A stretch of 10,497 nucleotides of DNA from PeH17 sp964414925. Lineage in GTDB: Bacteria > Bacillota > Clostridia > Christensenellales > CAG-138. The DNA lies in NCBI GenBank assembly GCA_964414925.1, contig CAYPXV010000050.1:1-10497 (forward strand). The letters are read 5' to 3'. Made by a program: the position numbers and the translations under genes. The notes below the pieces were generated by a model. It searched no databases and was not told the origin of the DNA. It was given only the letters and a program-made list of their open reading frames with translations. Shown one piece after another: positions 6,504 through 10,497 of this stretch (the stretch's first letter is position 1; each line of letters opens with the position of its first letter).

Positions 6504-7900
6504 TGGATAATAGCTACGCTGCGTTGATGTCCAGAAAGAACGATATTATCCGTAAAGCAGTCGGAATGGACTATTCCGCTTTCGAATATGAAGGCATCGG
6601 CTTTGACTATGAAGCAATGATGGCGGCAACGGGTTACTCAATCGAGGAACTTCAGCATATTCAATCTCTTTTCAGCGTCGGAAACACTCCGATCATTGAA
6701 CTGAAAAACTTAACTAAGCTTGCACGCAAATGCGCTCCCAAAGGAAAGGGCGCACGAATATTCATTAAGGACGAAGCTGCAAATCCGAGTGGAAGTTTTA
6801 AAGCAAGACGTTCGTGCATCAGCGTTTATCAGGCAAAAAGATTGGGCTATAAAGGTGTTGTAACCGCTACAAGCGGTAACTACGGTGCTGCGGTTGCCTG
6901 TCATGCGGCAATGGCAGGACTGAAATGCATCGTTGTTCAGGAATGCTATGACAGTGCCGGAGTCGGACAGCCCGAGATAATCGAAAAGGCTCGTAAATGC
7001 GAGGCACTCGGAGCCGAAGTAGTTCAGCTAACCGTAGGACCTGAACTGTTTTCCACGGTTTTACGCCTTCTTGAAGAAACAGGCTATTTCGATGCTTCTC
7101 TTTATTCTACGTTCGGAATTGCAGGAATAGAGACTCTCGGCTATGAGATTGCACAGCAATTCAGAAGTAAGTTCGGCGTAGACCCGGATGCTGTTGTTTG
7201 CACAAATGCAGGCGGCGGTAATTTAACCGGAACAGCAAGAGGACTTAGAAAAGCTGACTGTCATGCAAATGTCATCGGTGCAAGTGTTAACCTCTCGGGC
7301 TTACATATGGCAAGCGACGATCAGTTTAATAAAAAGAGCTTTACAACAGGACACACCGGATTCGGTATTCCGTTCAGTGTAAATCCGGATAGGAGCGATG
7401 TACCCAGAAGTGCGGCAAGACCCCTTCGCTACATGGATAGATACGTTACCGTCAGCCAAGGCAGTGTATTTTTCATTACCGAAGCTCTTGCATCCCTTGA
7501 AGGTCTGGAAAAAGGACCGGCAGGCAACACCGCTCTTGCAGCAGCATTCCGTATAGCACAGGAAATGGACGAAGATCAGTGCATTGTTGTCCAGGAAACC
7601 GAATACACAGGTGCGGGAAAACATATTAATCCCCAATTGTCTTTCGCAAGGCAGAACGGAATTGATATTCATTTTGGTGATCCCAAAGACGAAGTTCCCG
7701 GAAAGTCGATAATTTTGCCCGCACATCCGTCTCTTATTCAAGTTACGGAGGTAGACCTTGATCATGTTCGTCGTTCCAATATCAAGAATGCTATTGGCGC
7801 AACACCCAAAGATTCACTTACACAACAGGACATTCAGTATCTTGTTGACGAAACCAACAGTAGTGAGCAATTTGTTAAGAGCGTTATCGCCGATTTATAA
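6503..7900 (+). CDS. ortB: 2-amino-4-oxopentanoate thiolase, beta (PLP) subunit
   Basis: OrtB is the pyridoxal-phosphate subunit of the unusual thiolase that splits 2-amino-4-oxopentanoate with CoA into acetyl-CoA and alanine, the energy-yielding end of the oxidative ornithine branch. The 465-residue protein has a fold-type II PLP architecture resembling threonine synthase. KDEAANPSGSFKARR contains the Schiff-base lysine (Lys100). TATSGNYGAAVA near residues 125-136 is the asparagine/phosphate loop. CTNAGGGNLTGTARG around 235-250 is the glycine-rich cofactor phosphate-binding loop. Taken alone it could be annotated as threonine synthase or a cysteate-synthase-like protein. The 1-base overlap with ortA and the position before oraS make OrtB the right call. 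AGGTGAAGAG at the end of ortA supplies the ribosome binding site. Confidence 0.94.
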   Translation: MDNSYAALMSRKNDIIRKAVGMDYSAFEYEGIGFDYEAMMAATGYSIEELQHIQSLFSVGNTPIIELKNLTKLARKCAPKGKGARIFIKDEAANPSGSFKARRSCISVYQAKRLGYKGVVTATSGNYGAAVACHAAMAGLKCIVVQECYDSAGVGQPEIIEKARKCEALGAEVVQLTVGPELFSTVLRLLEETGYFDASLYSTFGIAGIETLGYEIAQQFRSKFGVDPDAVVCTNAGGGNLTGTARGLRKADCHANVIGASVNLSGLHMASDDQFNKKSFTTGHTGFGIPFSVNPDRSDVPRSAARPLRYMDRYVTVSQGSVFFITEALASLEGLEKGPAGNTALAAAFRIAQEMDEDQCIVVQETEYTGAGKHINPQLSFARQNGIDIHFGDPKDEVPGKSIILPAHPSLIQVTEVDLDHVRRSNIKNAIGATPKDSLTQQDIQYLVDETNSSEQFVKSVIADL

Positions 7901-7918
7901 TGAAAAAGGAATTTAACA

Positions 7919-8281
7919 ATGAAAAGAAATGATGATTTTAAAGAAAGAAGAGCTCATCTGGCAAATTTGACAGATGAACAATTGGAAGCTCGTTTTTGGG
8001 AGCTTGCCAACAAGCTCGTTGATCCCCTGCTTGAAATGGGATACGAATACACCAGTCCCGCAGTAGAAAGATCCGTTTTGTTGAGAATGGGTTTTTCCTC
8101 CATCGAAGCTAAGGCAATTGTAGACGGATGCATTGAACACAGCTTGATTGAGCATGGAACAGGCAATGTGATTTATCGTGTTGCAAAAGAACAAAACACC
8201 GATATACGCAGCGCAGGACTTGCACTCATTGACGGCAAATTTTGGGATGATGCCGAAAAGCTTTTTAGGGAGGTTAATTAA
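7919..8281 (+). CDS. oraS: D-ornithine 4,5-aminomutase, S (small) subunit
   Basis: OraS is the small partner of OraE in the adenosylcobalamin- and PLP-dependent mutase that moves the delta-amino group of D-ornithine to C4, giving 2,4-diaminopentanoate. The 120-residue soluble protein matches the size of the characterised C. sticklandii subunit. It contains typical segments such as FWELANKLVDPLLEMGYEY, SPAVERSVLLRMGFSS and an HGTGNVIYR region. AAGGA (7906-7910) is 8 bases before the ATG. The gap to ortB is 18 bases, and oraE begins 2 bases after the stop, which fits a 1:1 subunit complex. The size split (small S, large E) separates it from lysine 5,6-aminomutase, whose subunits are about 520 and 260 residues. 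Confidence 0.94.
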   Translation: MKRNDDFKERRAHLANLTDEQLEARFWELANKLVDPLLEMGYEYTSPAVERSVLLRMGFSSIEAKAIVDGCIEHSLIEHGTGNVIYRVAKEQNTDIRSAGLALIDGKFWDDAEKLFREVN

Positions 8282-8283
8282 AT

Positions 8284-10497
8284 ATGAGCGATTATAAACT
8301 TACCCCTGATAAACCCATTAACGTTGAAGAAATACTGAAAGACTTGGAAAATTACCGTCCTCGTCGCAGAGGTTGGACATGGCGCAAACCGGTCAATGAA
8401 TTGCATATGGGACCGTTTGAGTACCATGATTGCACCGAACCGCTTGAAAGAAGCGTTCCATTGCCCCCTGCTCATTATTTTGAAAATATAGACCCACAGC
8501 CTGCTCCCGTAATAACCACAGAAATCGCATCGGGTAGATTCGAAGATGATATCCGCAGAATGCGCATGGCGGCTCACCACGGTGCAGACCATATAATGGT
8601 TATAAGAACAGCAGGACAAAGCCATTTTGATGGGCTCATTGAGGGAACCCCACAGGGAATGGGTGGTGTTCCGATTACACGTAAGCAGGTTCGTGCCCAA
8701 CGTAAAGCTTTGGACATGATCGAAGATGAAGTCGGTAGACCGATTAATTACCACAGCTATGTTTCAGGTGTTGCAGGACCCGATATAGCGGTAATGTTTG
8801 CAGAGGAGGGTGTGAACGGCGTTCACCAAGATCCTCAGTACAATGTTATCTATCGTAACATTAATATGATTCGTTCCTTTGTCGATGCTTGCGAAAGCAA
8901 AAAGCTCATTGCCTGGGCGGGAATGGCGCAAATCGACGGTGCGCATAATGCAAATGCTACTGCAAGAGAAGCCTGGAAGGTTATGCCCGAATTGATGGTT
9001 CAGCACGGCATTAATGCTATTTTCTCGGCACGAGTCGGCATTCCCAAAGAAAACATTTGTCTTTCTACCGTACCGCCTACAGCAACTCCTGCTCCTTGTG
9101 TTTACATGGATTTACCTTATGCTGTTGCTCTCCGTGACATTTTCCATGAGTATAAAATGCGTGCTCAAATGAACACTAAATACATTGAATCAAGCACTCG
9201 TGAAGCAACGGTTACTCATGTTCTCAATATGGTTATATCGAAGCTGACAAGTGCCGATATTCAAAGTACCATAACGCCTGATGAAGGAAGAAACGTACCG
9301 TGGCACATTTATAACATCGAAGCATGTGATACGGCGAAGCAAACATTGGTAGGTCTTGACGGACTTATGGAAATGGTTGAGCTTAAAAAGGATGGATACT
9401 TGCGTGAAAAAGCTCGTGAATTGAAAGAAAGAGCTGTACTGTTCATGGAGGAAATGCTTGAACTCGGAGGTTATTTCAATGCTGTTCAAGAGGGCTTCTT
9501 TGTTGACAGCGGCATTTATCCCGAACGTAACGGAGACGGTATAGCTCGCAAGATAGACGGCGGAATCGGTGCGGGAACTATTTTTAAGCGTGCAGAGGAC
9601 TACATGGCACCCGTTACAGCACACTACGGATACAATAATGTAGCACAATACGGCGATGAATACGTCGGTAATCCCTCGGCACTTATTGGTGGTTGCACTC
9701 TTGAGTGCCCCGAAAAAATTGTTTACATCGATGAACTCGATGAATCCGACAATGTAAATGTGCGTATGTCTGAAGTTAAGGAGTTTATTCCCGGCGGAAA
9801 TAAGATTCGTCCTGAGATGGAATGGCTTGCTGACGGCACCGTAATGCTTACAATGTTCTTCCCTGCATCAAAACAAATTGCCGAAGCTGCTGCATTGGAA
9901 TGTGCAAAAAGGATGAATCTTACCGAGTGCGAGGTAATCAGTCGAGAGATAATGTCACCTCAAGATGGAACACGTATTGAGGTTAAGGGCAAAGTTCCGT
10001 TTGCCATTGATATTGATAAGCTCGTTATACCTGAAGAGCCCGATGTCCTTTCGGATGACGTTATCAGAGCAGATATTGAGCGTAAACCGATGCGTATAGT
10101 TGCGGCGACTGTCGGCGAAGATGAACATTCGGTTGGTTTGCGTGAGATAATCGATATAAAGCATGGCGGAATAGAAAAGTACGGCATGGAAGTATTCTAT
10201 TTGGGAACTTCCTGTTCACCGGAAAAGTTGGTGAATGCTGCTATAGAGCTTAATGCAGATGCAATTATGGCTTCCACCATTATCAGTCATGACGATATCC
10301 ACTATAAGAATATTGCTAAAATCGATGCTATTGCACGAGAAATGGGTATTCGTGACAAGATCATCTTCGTGGCAGGCGGTACACAAGTTACGCCCGAGCT
10401 TGCCAGAAAAGCAGGTGCGGATGAGGGCTTCGGCAGAGGTTCCCGCGGTGTTCATAATGCTACGTTCTTGATAAAACGTAGATGGGAAATGGAAGAA
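8284..10497 (+). CDS. oraE: D-ornithine 4,5-aminomutase, E (large) subunit, open at the right edge
   Basis: OraE carries adenosylcobalamin and PLP and performs the radical 1,2-amino shift that converts D-ornithine to 2,4-diaminopentanoate, in complex with OraS. The frame is open from the ATG at 8284 to the last base (738 codons, no stop seen). Since known OraE proteins are of similar length, only a few C-terminal residues should be missing. The order is an N-terminal arm, a TIM barrel in the first half to two-thirds, then a C-terminal Rossmann cobalamin domain. The base-off/His-on motif DEHSVG (613-618) gives the cobalt ligand His615. Lys626 in IIDIKHGG lies 11 residues later, the same spacing as His618-Lys629 of the C. 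sticklandii enzyme, where that lysine holds PLP in the resting state. Further cobalamin-domain signatures are ASTIIS (663-668) and AGGTQ (Gly698-Gly699). GGGAGG (8268-8273), inside the end of oraS, is a strong ribosome binding site 10 bases upstream. Confidence 0.97.
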   Translation, partial: MSDYKLTPDKPINVEEILKDLENYRPRRRGWTWRKPVNELHMGPFEYHDCTEPLERSVPLPPAHYFENIDPQPAPVITTEIASGRFEDDIRRMRMAAHHGADHIMVIRTAGQSHFDGLIEGTPQGMGGVPITRKQVRAQRKALDMIEDEVGRPINYHSYVSGVAGPDIAVMFAEEGVNGVHQDPQYNVIYRNINMIRSFVDACESKKLIAWAGMAQIDGAHNANATAREAWKVMPELMVQHGINAIFSARVGIPKENICLSTVPPTATPAPCVYMDLPYAVALRDIFHEYKMRAQMNTKYIESSTREATVTHVLNMVISKLTSADIQSTITPDEGRNVPWHIYNIEACDTAKQTLVGLDGLMEMVELKKDGYLREKARELKERAVLFMEEMLELGGYFNAVQEGFFVDSGIYPERNGDGIARKIDGGIGAGTIFKRAEDYMAPVTAHYGYNNVAQYGDEYVGNPSALIGGCTLECPEKIVYIDELDESDNVNVRMSEVKEFIPGGNKIRPEMEWLADGTVMLTMFFPASKQIAEAAALECAKRMNLTECEVISREIMSPQDGTRIEVKGKVPFAIDIDKLVIPEEPDVLSDDVIRADIERKPMRIVAATVGEDEHSVGLREIIDIKHGGIEKYGMEVFYLGTSCSPEKLVNAAIELNADAIMASTIISHDDIHYKNIAKIDAIAREMGIRDKIIFVAGGTQVTPELARKAGADEGFGRGSRGVHNATFLIKRRWEMEE

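Noticed and set aside
7900..7932. Short frame beginning at the ATG that overlaps the ortB stop (ten codons).
   Set aside because: It is out of frame with oraS, has no ribosome binding site of its own, and contains the oraS Shine-Dalgarno sequence instead.
8278..10455. Several minus-strand frames of 70-158 codons opposite oraE.
   Set aside because: They mirror the codon pattern of oraE, show no recognisable domain and have no start signals; oraE is continuous through the region.

Overview
The window suggests an anaerobic, amino-acid-fermenting bacterium of the Clostridia (Firmicutes). The evidence is the gene content (the oxidative ornithine degradation genes known from Clostridium sticklandii and Clostridioides difficile), the order miaB-mutS-mutL, strong AGGAG-type ribosome binding sites and AT-rich intergenic DNA with sigma-A type promoters. 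I cannot name the species from the sequence alone.

Left part, minus strand (1-4624): a housekeeping operon is read right to left as miaB (tRNA ms2i6A methylthiotransferase), mutS (mismatch recognition ATPase) and mutL (mismatch repair, only the first 170 codons inside the window). mutS and mutL overlap in an ATGA. miaB has its own promoter. Its translation start region carries a short imperfect tandem duplication, and two small hairpins lie at the miaB-mutS junction.

Middle (4563-5085): a divergent intergenic region of about 520 bases. It holds the miaB promoter, an extended -10 promoter for the ornithine operon, and a third near-consensus promoter on the minus strand (4838-4866) with no recognisable gene behind it. 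That promoter would drive either a long miaB leader, a small RNA, or a very short peptide.

Right part, plus strand (5086-10497, running off the edge): ord, ortA, ortB, oraS and oraE, the core of the oxidative branch of ornithine fermentation. OraS/OraE (adenosylcobalamin and PLP dependent) turns D-ornithine into 2,4-diaminopentanoate. Ord oxidatively deaminates that to 2-amino-4-oxopentanoate. OrtA/OrtB cleaves it with CoA to alanine and acetyl-CoA. The genes are tightly spaced (1-base overlap ortA/ortB, 18-base gap ortB/oraS, 2-base gap oraS/oraE), except for a 71-base gap between ord and ortA that contains a long hairpin. The ornithine racemase gene (orr), which supplies D-ornithine, is not in the window. 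oraE is open to the last base and is probably missing only its extreme C-terminus.

No mobile elements, CRISPR arrays, tRNA or rRNA genes were seen. The protein-coding content matches known systems. The least explained features are the orphan promoter and the non-coding structures.
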